Below, piece after piece: positions 9,416 to 18,480 of a stretch of DNA of 64,000 bases. The translations under genes and the position numbers were made by a program. Positions within the stretch are counted from its first letter, which is position 1. Each line of letters opens with the position of its first letter. Source of the DNA: JAEUIE01 sp035430005 (GTDB lineage: Bacteria > Planctomycetota > Planctomycetia > Gemmatales > HRBIN36); NCBI GenBank assembly GCA_035430005.1, contig DAOMFV010000005.1:1-64000 (forward strand), given 5' to 3'. The notes below the pieces were generated by a model. That model searched no databases, was not told the origin of the DNA, and saw only the letters and a list, made by a program, of their open reading frames with translations.

Positions 9416-12400
9416 ATGACACGACCAAGTGCCATAATCCTACCGGGTTCGATTTTTGACTGGTTGGTTGCGATCTGGTTGATTGCTACCAACAGCTGCG
9501 GATTGCATGCCGAAGACAAGGAAGTGTTGTTCGAGGCCAAGATACGACCGGTTTTGCTCGGCACCTGTTTCCCTTGTCACGGCGATGGTAAGTTTTCAGG
9601 TTCGCTCAAAGTTGATTCTCGGGAAGCATTGCTCAAAGGGGGTGACTCAGGCCCCGCCATCGTACCCGGCAAGCCTGAGAGCAGTCTACTCATTCGAGCC
9701 ATTCAGAGGCACGACAGTGTAGCTGCCATGCCCCCAGATAAGAAGCATGCCTTGCGGCCAGATCAGATAGCTGACCTGGTGAGTTGGGTCAAATCGGGAG
9801 CGCCCTGGCCGGCAAGCTCAAAGAAGTTTGAGACGACGAAGCACTGGGCGTTCCAGCCAGTTCGTGATGTGCCAGCGCCGGAGGTCAAAGATAAGTCATG
9901 GAACAAAACTTCCATCGATTCCTTCATCCGTGCCAGGCAGGAAGCAACTGGTGTCCTCCCCGCCCCTCCAGCCAATAAGCTTACCCTCATCCGCCGGGCG
10001 ACGTTCGATCTGACTGGCTTGCCGCCGACACCCAAAGAGATCGATGACTTCCTCGTTGACAATTCAACGAAGGCGTTCGAGACTGTCGTCAATCGGCTGC
10101 TCCAATCACCAGCCTATGGTGAACATTGGGGACGCCATTGGCTCGACGTCGTTCGCTATGCGGACACTGCCGGCGAGACCGCTGACTACCCGGTGCCCTC
10201 CGCCTGGCGCTATCGCAACTACGTCATCAACTCCTTCAATACTGACAAACCGTACGATGAGTTCCTGCGTGAGCAGGTGGCTGGCGATGTGCTTGCCAGC
10301 GAGGGACCACGAGAACGCTTTGCAGAACGGGTGACAGCTACCGGTTTCCTTGCTCTCTCCCGCCGGTTTGGCTTCGATTCGGAGAACTATCATCACCTCA
10401 CAATACAGGACTCGATCGATACGCTTGGCCAATCGATCATGGGCCTGAGTGTTGGTTGTGCCCGATGCCACGATCACAAGTTCGATCCCATCTCAATGCA
10501 CGACTACTACGCTCTGTATGGAATCTTCGCCAGCACCCGCTACGCCTTCCCCGGTTCGGAACAAAAACAGAAGACACGAACCCTTGCTCCGCTGCTGCCA
10601 AGAGCTGAAGCAGAGTCAGCTTGGCGAGAATACCAATCTAAGATGGCAAGACTGGCCGGCAATATGGGTCAGGAGATACCACCAGCATTGCTCTGTTCCA
10701 TGAATGACATGGATGGCGACTTTGAACTCCAGGCTCCCGCCGCCGGTGGCAGCAATGGTGTACTGGTTCCACCATGGCGGTATCAGGGCAAGATTGCCGT
10801 GACCAATGCTGCACAGAGCCCTTACCAGAACCTCTTCCGGCGGGGGAAAGTGGGAGCCAGTGTTCCCGCCGATGCGGGCAAGTACCACTTTTCCCAAGCA
10901 CTCTATCCCCCTCGTAATGCAGCGAACACTCATCTGCTTTATGTCAATCTCGACTTCCGAGTAACCTCAGCAGAACGCGGATCGAAGGCCTCACATCGCT
11001 TTGCAATGGGTGCTTTGGGCGGCAAGTCAGCGGTCGAAATAGTAATAACTGGTGAAACTGTATCATTTCTGAGTAGTGGAAAGACAACACCAATTTGTCC
11101 TGTGAAGCTGAACGAGTGGAACAACCTGCAACTTACACTCGATCTACAGAAGAACACGGTTTCAGGCCTAGTGGGCATACCTGGCTCGATACCCTATTTC
11201 TCCGCTAAGGTGAATATTGTCGATTGGCCATGTGTCATCAATCAAGTGGTGTTCGAACGCTACGGCTCCCCCTTAGGTGAATTGCCTGCCATCGAGTTTG
11301 ATAATCTGGGCATTCAGGATACTCCAATTGCGCCCGTCTCGAAAAAAACACCGGTACTCGCAGCATCGAAGGAACTCGATCCCGAGAAGCTCACCGAACG
11401 GTTGCAAGTACTCACGGGGATTGATGGCGACCTTGAATTGCAGACCAACAATGCACCGCCCGCCAGGCCCTGGAACCCCGGACCAAACAGTGTTGTCAAA
11501 CTCTCTTCAGACTCGCAAAGCCCATTCCACAATCGCTACCCTCCCGGCAAGCTGGGCATTCACCTGCCCAACCGTGGCGAGTACGATGGCTTCGGACTGA
11601 CCCTGACGAACCTTAAGCCCGACAACAAGCAGCGACTCTATGCCAGCTTCGACTTTCGCTGTGTCGAGAATACCAAAGGTGGCCAAGGATCCTGGCGCTA
11701 CTACCTCGGGCATGGCCCTGGAAACTCCGCAGCCATCGAACTCTTTTTTAATGATCATGAGTTCTTTCATCGCAGTGGTGATACAAAAAACTCGGTCAGT
11801 CCACTGATTCTGGATCAGTGGTACCAGGTGCAATTGACTCTTGATCTGAAAGCAAAGATCTACACAGGAGTGCTGGCTTCTGCAAAGAACAAGATCGACT
11901 TCAGCGGTCAACTGGCAACATCGTGGGATGGCTTGATCGATTATTCGTTCATTGACAGTTATGGTCATCTGCCTGGTGTCCGCCCCTCGCTCGATGCAGA
12001 CAACTTCTACTATGGCGAAAAGTCTACGCCACCACTCGATGGAACACCGATTCCAGTCAGCGACGATTCACAGCGTCGTGTCCAAGTCGCTGAGATTCGT
12101 CATCAACTCGCCACTATCCAGGCCAACACAGCTAAGGCCAAGCAACAACTGGAAGCCCTGCTAGCCAGCGAACCCTTTCCGATGGCGTATGCCGTAGCCG
12201 AAGGCACTTCGCACAATGCCCGCGTCCAACTGCGAGGCGAACCGGATCAGCTCGGCCCTGAGGTTTCTCGTGGATTCATCAAAGCGTTGGGAGGAAAGCC
12301 GTTGCCAGAAAGCACCACCGGAAGCGGACGGATGGAACTTGCCTACTGGCTTACCAGGCCCGATCATCCACTCACTGCCCGAGTCATGGTCAACCGCCTT

Positions 12401-13168
12401 TGGCAACACCACTTTGGTCAAGGTTTGGTGAAGACGCCCAATGATTTTGGTGTTCGTGGCCAGCCCCCCATTGATCCTGCCCTACTCGATCATCTGGCGA
12501 CGCAGTTGCTACGCAGCGGCTGGTCGATCAAGTCGATGCATCGCCTGATCATGCTCAGTGCGACTTATCAGCAAGCACCCGGCTCGACTGATAATTATCA
12601 GACGGGCTTTTCTCGGCGACGTCTCAGCGCTGAAGAGATTCGTGATTCCATTCTGGCCATCAGTGGTGAACTCGATGCAGCGCCGGGCCAGGAACATCCC
12701 TTCCCCTCACCGATCACATGGGGCTTCTCGCAACATGCTCCTTTCATCGCTGTTTATGCTCATAAGAAGCGAAGTATCTACCTGATGACACAGCGACTCA
12801 AACGACATCCGTTCCTGACCCTATTCGATGGGGCTGACCCGAATGCCTCAACCGCTGATCGCTTGGTAACTACGGTACCCACGCAGTCACTTTACTTCCT
12901 GAACGATCCTTTCATCCATACCACCAGTGAGAAGTGGGCCCAGCGATTACGTTCTACCTCTGCCAGCGAATCGGACTGTATCGTTCAAGCCTATCGTCAG
13001 GCGTATGGCCGCTCTCCTACCGAAGCTGAGAGCGGCGATGCCGCAGAGTTCCTTGCTTCCTATCGAGTCGAGCTGAAAGCGGAGAAGACGGATAAACTCG
13101 AAATGCGTTCCCTGGCCGCCTTCCTCCGCACACTTTTTGGCAGCAACGAGTTCTTGCATGTTGAGTGA
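9416..13168 (+). CDS. PSCyt1-DUF1549-DUF1553 protein with tandem inserted beta-sandwich-like repeats
   Basis: A 1250-residue protein, about 330 residues longer than its neighbour at 5044. The ATG at 9416 directly follows an in-frame GTG. A hydrophobic stretch near residues 10-30 serves as signal. PSCyt1 carries CFPCHG; DUF1549 carries CARCHDHKFDPIS; DUF1553 is at ~950-1220 (ARVMVNRLWQHHFGQGL, MHRLIMLSATYQQAP). Between them, residues ~428-640 and ~660-873 are two related blocks, each opening with DGDxELQ, followed by a SPxxNxxxxGKxG segment, a (Y/H)xxFDFR strand and a LxLTLDLxxxxxxG strand. They look like LamG/concanavalin-like beta sandwiches, perhaps carbohydrate-binding. It is translated just upstream of a DUF1501 gene. 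Confidence 0.88.
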   Translation: MTRPSAIILPGSIFDWLVAIWLIATNSCGLHAEDKEVLFEAKIRPVLLGTCFPCHGDGKFSGSLKVDSREALLKGGDSGPAIVPGKPESSLLIRAIQRHDSVAAMPPDKKHALRPDQIADLVSWVKSGAPWPASSKKFETTKHWAFQPVRDVPAPEVKDKSWNKTSIDSFIRARQEATGVLPAPPANKLTLIRRATFDLTGLPPTPKEIDDFLVDNSTKAFETVVNRLLQSPAYGEHWGRHWLDVVRYADTAGETADYPVPSAWRYRNYVINSFNTDKPYDEFLREQVAGDVLASEGPRERFAERVTATGFLALSRRFGFDSENYHHLTIQDSIDTLGQSIMGLSVGCARCHDHKFDPISMHDYYALYGIFASTRYAFPGSEQKQKTRTLAPLLPRAEAESAWREYQSKMARLAGNMGQEIPPALLCSMNDMDGDFELQAPAAGGSNGVLVPPWRYQGKIAVTNAAQSPYQNLFRRGKVGASVPADAGKYHFSQALYPPRNAANTHLLYVNLDFRVTSAERGSKASHRFAMGALGGKSAVEIVITGETVSFLSSGKTTPICPVKLNEWNNLQLTLDLQKNTVSGLVGIPGSIPYFSAKVNIVDWPCVINQVVFERYGSPLGELPAIEFDNLGIQDTPIAPVSKKTPVLAASKELDPEKLTERLQVLTGIDGDLELQTNNAPPARPWNPGPNSVVKLSSDSQSPFHNRYPPGKLGIHLPNRGEYDGFGLTLTNLKPDNKQRLYASFDFRCVENTKGGQGSWRYYLGHGPGNSAAIELFFNDHEFFHRSGDTKNSVSPLILDQWYQVQLTLDLKAKIYTGVLASAKNKIDFSGQLATSWDGLIDYSFIDSYGHLPGVRPSLDADNFYYGEKSTPPLDGTPIPVSDDSQRRVQVAEIRHQLATIQANTAKAKQQLEALLASEPFPMAYAVAEGTSHNARVQLRGEPDQLGPEVSRGFIKALGGKPLPESTTGSGRMELAYWLTRPDHPLTARVMVNRLWQHHFGQGLVKTPNDFGVRGQPPIDPALLDHLATQLLRSGWSIKSMHRLIMLSATYQQAPGSTDNYQTGFSRRRLSAEEIRDSILAISGELDAAPGQEHPFPSPITWGFSQHAPFIAVYAHKKRSIYLMTQRLKRHPFLTLFDGADPNASTADRLVTTVPTQSLYFLNDPFIHTTSEKWAQRLRSTSASESDCIVQAYRQAYGRSPTEAESGDAAEFLASYRVELKAEKTDKLEMRSLAAFLRTLFGSNEFLHVE

Positions 13169-13176
13169 GACCCTTG

Positions 13177-14583
13177 ATGAGCATTAGTCCTTTCTTCAAT
13201 CCGTCCCGCCGTGGCCTGCTGCGATCAATGATCGGTGGATCGATGCTGCTGCCGGGAATGATCTCGCAGTTGATGGCTGAGGATACTGGGCCTTCCGATC
13301 CGCTCGCCCCCAAGCCCACGCATTTCCCTGCCAAGGCCAAGAATGTCATCTTTCTCTACATGAGCGGCGGCGTGTCGCACATCGAATCGTTCGACGAAAA
13401 GCCAAAACTCTACACCCAAGCAGGCAAGACTATCTCGGTGAATGAATTCCAAGGCCGCAAGGGTGATCACAAAATGTTCCTCACTCGGCCCCGCTGGGAT
13501 TACGCGCCACATGGCAATAGTGGCACGCGTGTCAGCTCGCTCTTTCCCCACTTGGCTGAATGTGTCGACGATCTGTGCGTGATCCGTTCCATGACCTCAG
13601 ATCATACCAATCACTACGAAGCTACACTCGGTATCCACACCGGCTCGTTCACTTTCGCTCGGCCCAGCATTGGCTCCTGGCTGAGCTATGGCCTGGGCAC
13701 AATGAATCGCAACCTGCCATCGTTCATGGTGATTGCTCCGCAGTCCCCCTATGCCGGCGGTCAAGTTTGGGGTAGTGATTTTCTCCCAGCAGCGCATCAG
13801 GGAACCCTTGTCGTACCTGGCGCCGAACCGGTAGCCAATATCCGTCGACGTGCCCCCTCCAGTCGCCTGCAAGAACTGGAGCTCGACTACTTGGCCAAGC
13901 TGAATCAGCGTCACCTGTCATCTCGTTGCGATGATCCTCTCCTTGCTGCACGGATGAAGTCCTACCAGACCGCCTTCGGTATGCAGGCCGAGATGCCTGA
14001 GGTATTTGACTTCGCCAAAGAATCCGAAGCGACCCTCAAGATGTATGGCCTCGAACGAGGCAGCACCAAGGGTTTCGCCTGGCAGTGCCTGGTGGCCAGG
14101 CGGCTGGTCGAACGGGGCGTTCGCTTCGTCGAACTCATCGATGTAGGCTCTTCCAACAACTGGGATGCACATGGCGACATGATGACCCACATGCCCCTTG
14201 CGAAAAATGTCGATCAACCCATAGCCGGCCTACTGCGTGACCTCAAACAGAGGGGTATGTTCAAGGATACACTTGTCGTCTGGACGACTGAGTTCGGTCG
14301 TACTCCTTTTAATGCTGCTGCTGACGCTAAAGGGCGGGAACATCATCATTGGGTTTTCTCATCCTGGCTGGCGGGGGCTGGTGTGAAGTCTGGCATCACT
14401 TACGGTGAATCCGACGAGTTTGGCATTAGGCCCGCATCCAATCCTGTCCACGTTCACGATTTCCATGCGACGATCTTGCACCTGATCGGGTTAGACCACG
14501 AACGGCTGACCTACCGTCACTCCGGCCGGGACTACCGCCTGACCGATGTTTCGGGTCGTGTAGTGCGAGATCTTCTTGCTTGA
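13177..14583 (+). CDS. DUF1501 family protein (Tat-exported)
   Basis: The ATG at 13177 gives 468 residues; the frame is also open from GTG 13165, which overlaps the preceding stop codon. The N-terminus (PSRRGLLRSMIGGSMLLPG) fits a Tat signal. Landmarks match the family: IFLYMSGGVSHIESFDEKP, WTTEFGRTPFN, GREHHHWVFSSWLAGAG and VHDFHATILHLIGLDHERL. It follows the large 9416-13168 gene by about 8 bp and is the second gene of that operon. Its sequence is closest within the window to the DUF1501 protein at 7807. Function is unassigned. Confidence 0.9.
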   Translation: MSISPFFNPSRRGLLRSMIGGSMLLPGMISQLMAEDTGPSDPLAPKPTHFPAKAKNVIFLYMSGGVSHIESFDEKPKLYTQAGKTISVNEFQGRKGDHKMFLTRPRWDYAPHGNSGTRVSSLFPHLAECVDDLCVIRSMTSDHTNHYEATLGIHTGSFTFARPSIGSWLSYGLGTMNRNLPSFMVIAPQSPYAGGQVWGSDFLPAAHQGTLVVPGAEPVANIRRRAPSSRLQELELDYLAKLNQRHLSSRCDDPLLAARMKSYQTAFGMQAEMPEVFDFAKESEATLKMYGLERGSTKGFAWQCLVARRLVERGVRFVELIDVGSSNNWDAHGDMMTHMPLAKNVDQPIAGLLRDLKQRGMFKDTLVVWTTEFGRTPFNAAADAKGREHHHWVFSSWLAGAGVKSGITYGESDEFGIRPASNPVHVHDFHATILHLIGLDHERLTYRHSGRDYRLTDVSGRVVRDLLA

Positions 14584-14912
14584 GATTGTTTACGAAGCTA
14601 ATGCTTCGAATAAACAGATAATGGTGCGATGTGTTGTTGCTTCAGGTATGTGGCCTGAAACTGATTCGCATGCCTCTATGACTGAACAAGAATCGTGGTT
14701 CGCTTCCCGATAGATCGGTTGCAGACGTGGGCGAGGTGTTGTTTTCGACTTTGTGCTGGTGGTGCGCGGCTGAGTACGATACAGTCCAAAGATCGGCTGC
14801 TTGAAGGTCTTTTCGCTAGGCTGATCCTACAACGGATCAACCACCTCCAGGAGCCAATTTTTAGAGTTCCGCTAACGGTGGGACACGTTAATTGCAAGTA
14901 TCGGAAAAGTGA
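14584..14912. other. Intergenic region between convergent genes
   Basis: No supported gene. Short frames on both strands lack coding character. I see no strong terminator hairpin with a T tract, although transcripts converge here. Confidence 0.4.
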
Positions 14913-15533
14913 TTACTTCACTTTTGCTTCATGGGAATAGAATTTGATCTGATTGCTGGCCCAGGCGTCTTTATGGTGCTTGAATCCCTCAGCAAGGCTG
15001 GAGCTGACAAAATTATCCATTCCAGCCTGAATGATTTGTGGTCCCTCTTGCTTTAGCTTCATTTTCGATTTCTCACTCGGTCGTACTAGGGCAATGTGAC
15101 CATGTTTTTTTGGATCGTTTTCCTTGTAGACCGCAATGACGATCTGTCCTTGATTTGCTGCCTGTTGTGCTTGCCATGCTGATTCTATCGGCTTCCAGCC
15201 GCGCTTCTTGCCCTCCTCACGCAGCCAGTCATACTGAGCATTGGCCAAGTACTGTAACGAGTGTTCAGGAGGACGGAGCAGATAAATATCCAGTCGTTGA
15301 CAAGCAGCTGCGGCAAATGCGCTACAGTGGGTGTGCGGTTTATTGTCAGTTACAGGCTTGTTCAGCGCCTCACCTGTTTTCCATTCTACATAGTGTCCAG
15401 GCAGCCACAACTTTTCAACCTGCATGCTGTCGTAGAATGCAGCGAGGTTTTTACCTTCTGCGGTGATCTCATCGCCTTTTGCATTGAGAGCACAGAGCAT
15501 CACCACAAAGAAACCTGCAGAATATCGATACAT
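14913..15533 (-). CDS. Secreted NlpC/CHAP-like cysteine amidase (putative)
   Basis: The likely start is ATG 15533, giving about 206 residues with a signal peptide (MYRYSAGFFVVMLCALNAKG); the frame extends 17 codons further upstream. The pattern THCSAFAAAACQRL followed ~80 residues later by KKHGHIALVRP matches the Cys and His halves of a papain-fold catalytic site as in CHAP/NlpC-P60 amidases, and QAGMDNF follows as in those domains. Such enzymes usually cleave peptidoglycan peptides or other amides. The assignment rests on motif spacing only. It is a single gene, convergent with the DUF1501 gene to the left. Confidence 0.5.
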   Translation of the reverse strand: MYRYSAGFFVVMLCALNAKGDEITAEGKNLAAFYDSMQVEKLWLPGHYVEWKTGEALNKPVTDNKPHTHCSAFAAAACQRLDIYLLRPPEHSLQYLANAQYDWLREEGKKRGWKPIESAWQAQQAANQGQIVIAVYKENDPKKHGHIALVRPSEKSKMKLKQEGPQIIQAGMDNFVSSSLAEGFKHHKDAWASNQIKFYSHEAKVK

Positions 15534-15743
15534 GGAAGGACTCCCAAGTATGGGTAAGCAATGAAGCCTTGATTGATTTCTCATGCCAGGCTTCTGGTTT
15601 TTGCCTCTGAATGATGAGACCTGTGAAAAAGCACTGATACTAAGGGGGCAGACTGATCAAGTGGCAAAGCAAATTCGCTTTCTCGAAGTTGAAACAAAGG
15701 TCCGTGAGTAAACCATTTAGGCCGTTGTACCTAATGCGTCGAA

Positions 15744-16130
15744 CTAGGAGCCCGTTGAACAACCGTTGTTTACGCAGCATGCCATGCTCGACCTCTGGTT
15801 GGTATGAAGTACAGGATCACCGTGGTGGTGAGTCGCCACCAGAGCAGAATCGCATGAAGCAGATGGCTCCGCAAGCCTTGGAGGCTCCTGGGGGTACCCA
15901 ACTGGAACAACTTTCGCATCACCACTCCCAAATTGAATGCCTTTGACAAGAGCAGATGCCGTTTCTGCACGTTCTCCTTCCCGTGCAGGTACGTTCGTCG
16001 GCCGCCACCGGTCTCGCACACATTGGCGAACGAGCGTTCCACCAACTCCCCACGCCGCTTCATCAACTCCTTGCCCTTCGCACTTCTCACACGCTGACGA
16101 TTGTTGCGGAACCCCAACACTTCAGCAGCG
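15744..16130 (-). mobile_element. IS1182-like transposase remnant (3' end)
   Basis: The minus strand carries ~115 codons of a transposase C-terminus (ELMKRRGELVERSFANVCETGG, then FNLGVVMRKLF, ending in the ILLWW region). It is clearly homologous to the longer remnant at 29358-30110 and is truncated at its 5' side near 16120. The element end beginning CTAGGAGCCCGTTGAA (15744) is shared with the other copy. Too little remains for activity. Family assignment (IS1182-like DDE) rests on the longer copy. Confidence 0.75.
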
Positions 16131-16248
16131 AATAAGCAGGCACAACAACATTAGCGAGTGGCAGGTTCCGTTTTCACAATAGCTCCGGAAAATAGGCATT
16201 TCCGAAAGGCAGTGGCAGGTTTTCCAGAGCCATTATAACTAGTATACA

Positions 16249-16524
16249 TTAGTTCATATTTGTATCGAACTCAGCGCGTAACTGATGCAGATGTCCATAA
16301 ACCGTCTCATCGTACCCGATGAAGAGTCCGGTGCTGACTTTCAGTTCATGTTCAATGCTTGACAGCCCAATTGTTGAACCTGAACTTAACTTTACTGCAC
16401 CATTCGTGACAGGCAGACTATGGCAATGAGCTAGATACCACTCTTTGAGTGTTTCCCAGGTTGCTCTGGTTAGAGCAGGTTTTCCGAGAAGGGCCCGTTC
16501 GCTCATACACAGCATCGCCACCAT
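16249..16524 (-). CDS. Hypothetical protein
   Basis: A 91-residue reading frame I do not recognise. It has believable amino-acid composition (a WETLKEWYLAH helix, then LSSIEHELKVSTGLFIGYDE) but no motif. A second short frame, 16533-16631 on the same strand (about 32 codons starting MGSLMAGRLRTLNRK), ends just upstream of it, so the two may be pieces of one decayed gene or a pair of very small genes. The surroundings are a graveyard of fragments, which lowers confidence. Confidence 0.3.
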   Translation of the reverse strand: MVAMLCMSERALLGKPALTRATWETLKEWYLAHCHSLPVTNGAVKLSSGSTIGLSSIEHELKVSTGLFIGYDETVYGHLHQLRAEFDTNMN

Positions 16525-16697
16525 GACTTGATTCAGTTCAGGGAACTTCCGCTCTCTCCATTGGCATCCTCGCTCCGGCTCTCTACTTTGCGGTTCAGAG
16601 TCCGAAGGCGGCCAGCCATAAGACTCCCCATTAGACTTACATCATCGTCTGATATTCAATTGAGAACCCTTTGCCTGGATAGTTTGTTCAATTGCTG

Positions 16698-17066
16698 TCA
16701 AGCGCTATTCGACTTCGAGAAATGGATCATACAGGCGAGCGTGGGAGGATGATCGACTCCAAGCTTACTTTTTTTGAGTCTTAGAGACTTCTCGAATAGA
16801 GGCAGTGCCAAATCTAACTTGCCGGATTCCGCATAAGCCCCGGCGAGATTTGTCATCCCAATCAAAGTATCAGGATGGTCGTGGCCGATTTTGTTTTTTT
16901 TGAGTTTGAGAGCCTCCTCGTAGAGTGGCACGGCTTTATCAAGTTTCTTGGCCTTTCGATATGCCTCGGCATAATTATTCATGCAGGTTAGAGTGAGAGG
17001 ATTGTCTAGCCCCAGTTTGCTTTTTTTGAGTTTGAGAGTTTCCTCGAACGCAAATGACATGCTCAT
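16698..17066 (-). pseudogene. Kinesin-light-chain-type TPR fragment
   Basis: About 122 codons containing nearly three 42-residue TPR units of the type KLKKSKLGxDxPxTLxCMxNxAxAYxxxxKLDxAxPLxE. These are the same units that fill the C-terminal half of the kinase at 25994-29191. The upstream part (kinase domain and earlier repeats) is missing: the frame abuts a HARE-HTH fragment at 17069. At the other end the repeat degenerates after LACMIHFSKS and stops. It is probably a broken copy of a kinase-TPR or TPR-only gene. Confidence 0.6.
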
Positions 17067-17068
17067 AA

Positions 17069-17238
17069 CTCATCGACGTGATGGCCACTGAGGGGTTGTG
17101 GACTAGTCCAGGTGGTAAGACGCCAGCGGCTACGTTATATGCGCCCTATCGCGGAGTATCAAAGAGGAGGGGAAGGCGTCCCCGTTCCGGAAGAGTGAGC
17201 GAGGGATGTTTGAGGCGAAGATTGTGCCGAAGCAATAG
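17069..17238 (+). pseudogene. HARE-HTH C-terminal fragment, copy 1 (frameshifted)
   Basis: Translation from 17069 gives LIDVMATEGLWTSPGGKTP then AATLYA, matching the core of the HARE-HTH winged-helix domain (usual form MAxxGLWTSPGGKTPxATLY). A one-base deletion after LYA (compared with copy 2 at 17419) shifts the frame; the remaining DNA still aligns with copy 2 down to the TAG at 17236. The N-terminal part of the protein is absent. Not expected to be functional. Confidence 0.6.
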
Positions 17239-17276
17239 CTTGCAGTTAGTGTTAGGTTGAGACCGCAAAGCGAAAA

Positions 17277-17316
17277 CATCACAAGCCCGGTCCCGTGCGT
17301 GGTCGAGCTTGTGATG
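17277..17316. repeat. Inverted repeat between HARE-HTH fragments
   Basis: CATCACAAGC at 17277-17286 and GCTTGTGATG at 17307-17316 form a perfect 10-bp inverted repeat with a 20-nt GC-rich spacer. There is no T tract. Its role is unknown; it may be an element end or a folded RNA. Confidence 0.35.
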
Positions 17317-17418
17317 CTGCATCGAAACCCCCATGAACCTACATGGCTCAAGGGGATGATAAAAGTAACATGATTGAAATCAGGGTCAAGAAAAATACCC
17401 ACCCGGAAGAGCTGCCCG

Positions 17419-17592
17419 GAACTCATCGAAATGATGGCCACTGAAGACCTATGGACAAGTCCGGGTGGCAAGACGCCAGCGGCTAAGTTATATGCGGCCT
17501 TGGCGCGGAGTATCAAGGATTTGGGCAAGGCTTCGCCGGTTCGCAAGGCTTGGCGGGGGAAGTTTGAGGCGAAGTTTCTGTCAAAGGAGTAG
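17419..17592 (+). pseudogene. HARE-HTH C-terminal fragment, copy 2
   Basis: The frame encodes PELIEMMATEDLWTSPGG then KTPAAKLYAALARSIKDLGK and a basic tail RGKFEAKFLSKE, the classic HARE-HTH winged-helix core and end. It is open back to an ATG at 17374, but the residues before PELIE do not look like the family, so the 5' part has been lost. HARE-HTH proteins bind DNA and are linked to chromatin or restriction contexts. The C-terminus keeps its stop codon and is followed by a good terminator, so this copy preserves the 3' end of the parental gene. Confidence 0.6.
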
Positions 17593-17614
17593 CTGGAAAA
17601 TTGGTGCTGTGACG

Positions 17615-17641
17615 ACGGGCGAGGTTGGCTCGCCCGTTTTT
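17615..17641 (+). terminator. Rho-independent terminator after HARE-HTH copy 2
   Basis: ACGGGCGAG (17615-17623), loop GTTGG, CTCGCCCGT (17629-17637), then a run of T. A nine-bp GC-rich stem with a T tract, 23 bp after the stop at 17592. Confidence 0.8.
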
Positions 17642-17684
17642 GCTGTTCTATTCCGTTATTTGTGAAACCTAACTTAGAGATCGG

Positions 17685-18449
17685 TCACGGCCTCTGATTC
17701 ACAACTTTTTCAATCGCATTGATGACATAGTTTTGCACACCAGTATCATTTGTGATGTTGATATGATTCAGTTCGTGGATTTTGACTGGCGAGCTTGGTG
17801 CATTCAAATCCACATTCTCGATTATTGTCTGAGAACCGATTGTTGGTTTGAGTTTCTCGGCCGGATAAATGCGGTGTTGTGTCATATACAGATTGAGCGC
17901 TTTTCGCACATTGCTTGGGACCGTCGTTGGAGCAGCCACATCTAAGCACACGAGCAGATCAACAATGAAACCAGACTTTTGCAATTCATGGGCTGCATCA
18001 AGAATATGCCGTCCCCCACGTGAGTGGCCTACCATAATGATTGGCCCCTTCAAACGCCCTGCTTTCCGTTCCTCAATCAAATGTTTAACAATCCATGACT
18101 CACCAGCCGATCCAAGGTCTTCTGCCCAGACTCCATCGCGTCGTAGCCTAGTGCAGATGTCTCCAAAACCCGGACTGAACATCGTTCCGGTCCCACGTAA
18201 AAGAAACACGTTCGCCCTAGCTTCGCGTTGGCTAGGGTTATGAGCCGAAGCTGTTACCCAACCGAGCCTACTACCCAGTGGAGCCTGCCAAAGTAAGTCA
18301 ATCATGTAAGGCACCGACGTAGCAGCCAAAACCATTTGTGTTGCGATTTTCTTGTCTTCCGACATCGGCGTTGCTGTGTTAGGAGATTGGGAATAAAGAA
18401 CGTTGGTGATTAGACAAGCAATTGCGATGGTGAGAATGCTTGATTTCAT
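17685..18449 (-). CDS. Secreted alpha/beta-hydrolase-like protein
   Basis: The ATG at 18449 gives ~254 residues with a signal peptide (MKSSILTIAIACLITNVLYS); the frame extends 14 codons upstream. The nucleophile-elbow motif GHSRGG lies in IIMVGHSRGGRHILDAA, after a FLLRGTGTMFSPGFG segment that could form the oxyanion side. The C-terminus contains HELNHINITND, offering a catalytic His. This supports a serine hydrolase/lipase-like exported enzyme of unknown substrate. It is a single gene on the minus strand, ending near the HARE-HTH terminator region. Confidence 0.65.
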   Translation of the reverse strand: MKSSILTIAIACLITNVLYSQSPNTATPMSEDKKIATQMVLAATSVPYMIDLLWQAPLGSRLGWVTASAHNPSQREARANVFLLRGTGTMFSPGFGDICTRLRRDGVWAEDLGSAGESWIVKHLIEERKAGRLKGPIIMVGHSRGGRHILDAAHELQKSGFIVDLLVCLDVAAPTTVPSNVRKALNLYMTQHRIYPAEKLKPTIGSQTIIENVDLNAPSSPVKIHELNHINITNDTGVQNYVINAIEKVVNQRP

Positions 18450-18480
18450 GTAGAACTCCGATTGCTCAAGACGATTCGCA

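Noticed and set aside
17130..17546. A 138-codon minus-strand frame with hydrophobic stretches
   Set aside because: It runs antisense through two HARE-HTH fragments and the spacer between them; the hydrophobicity is a by-product.
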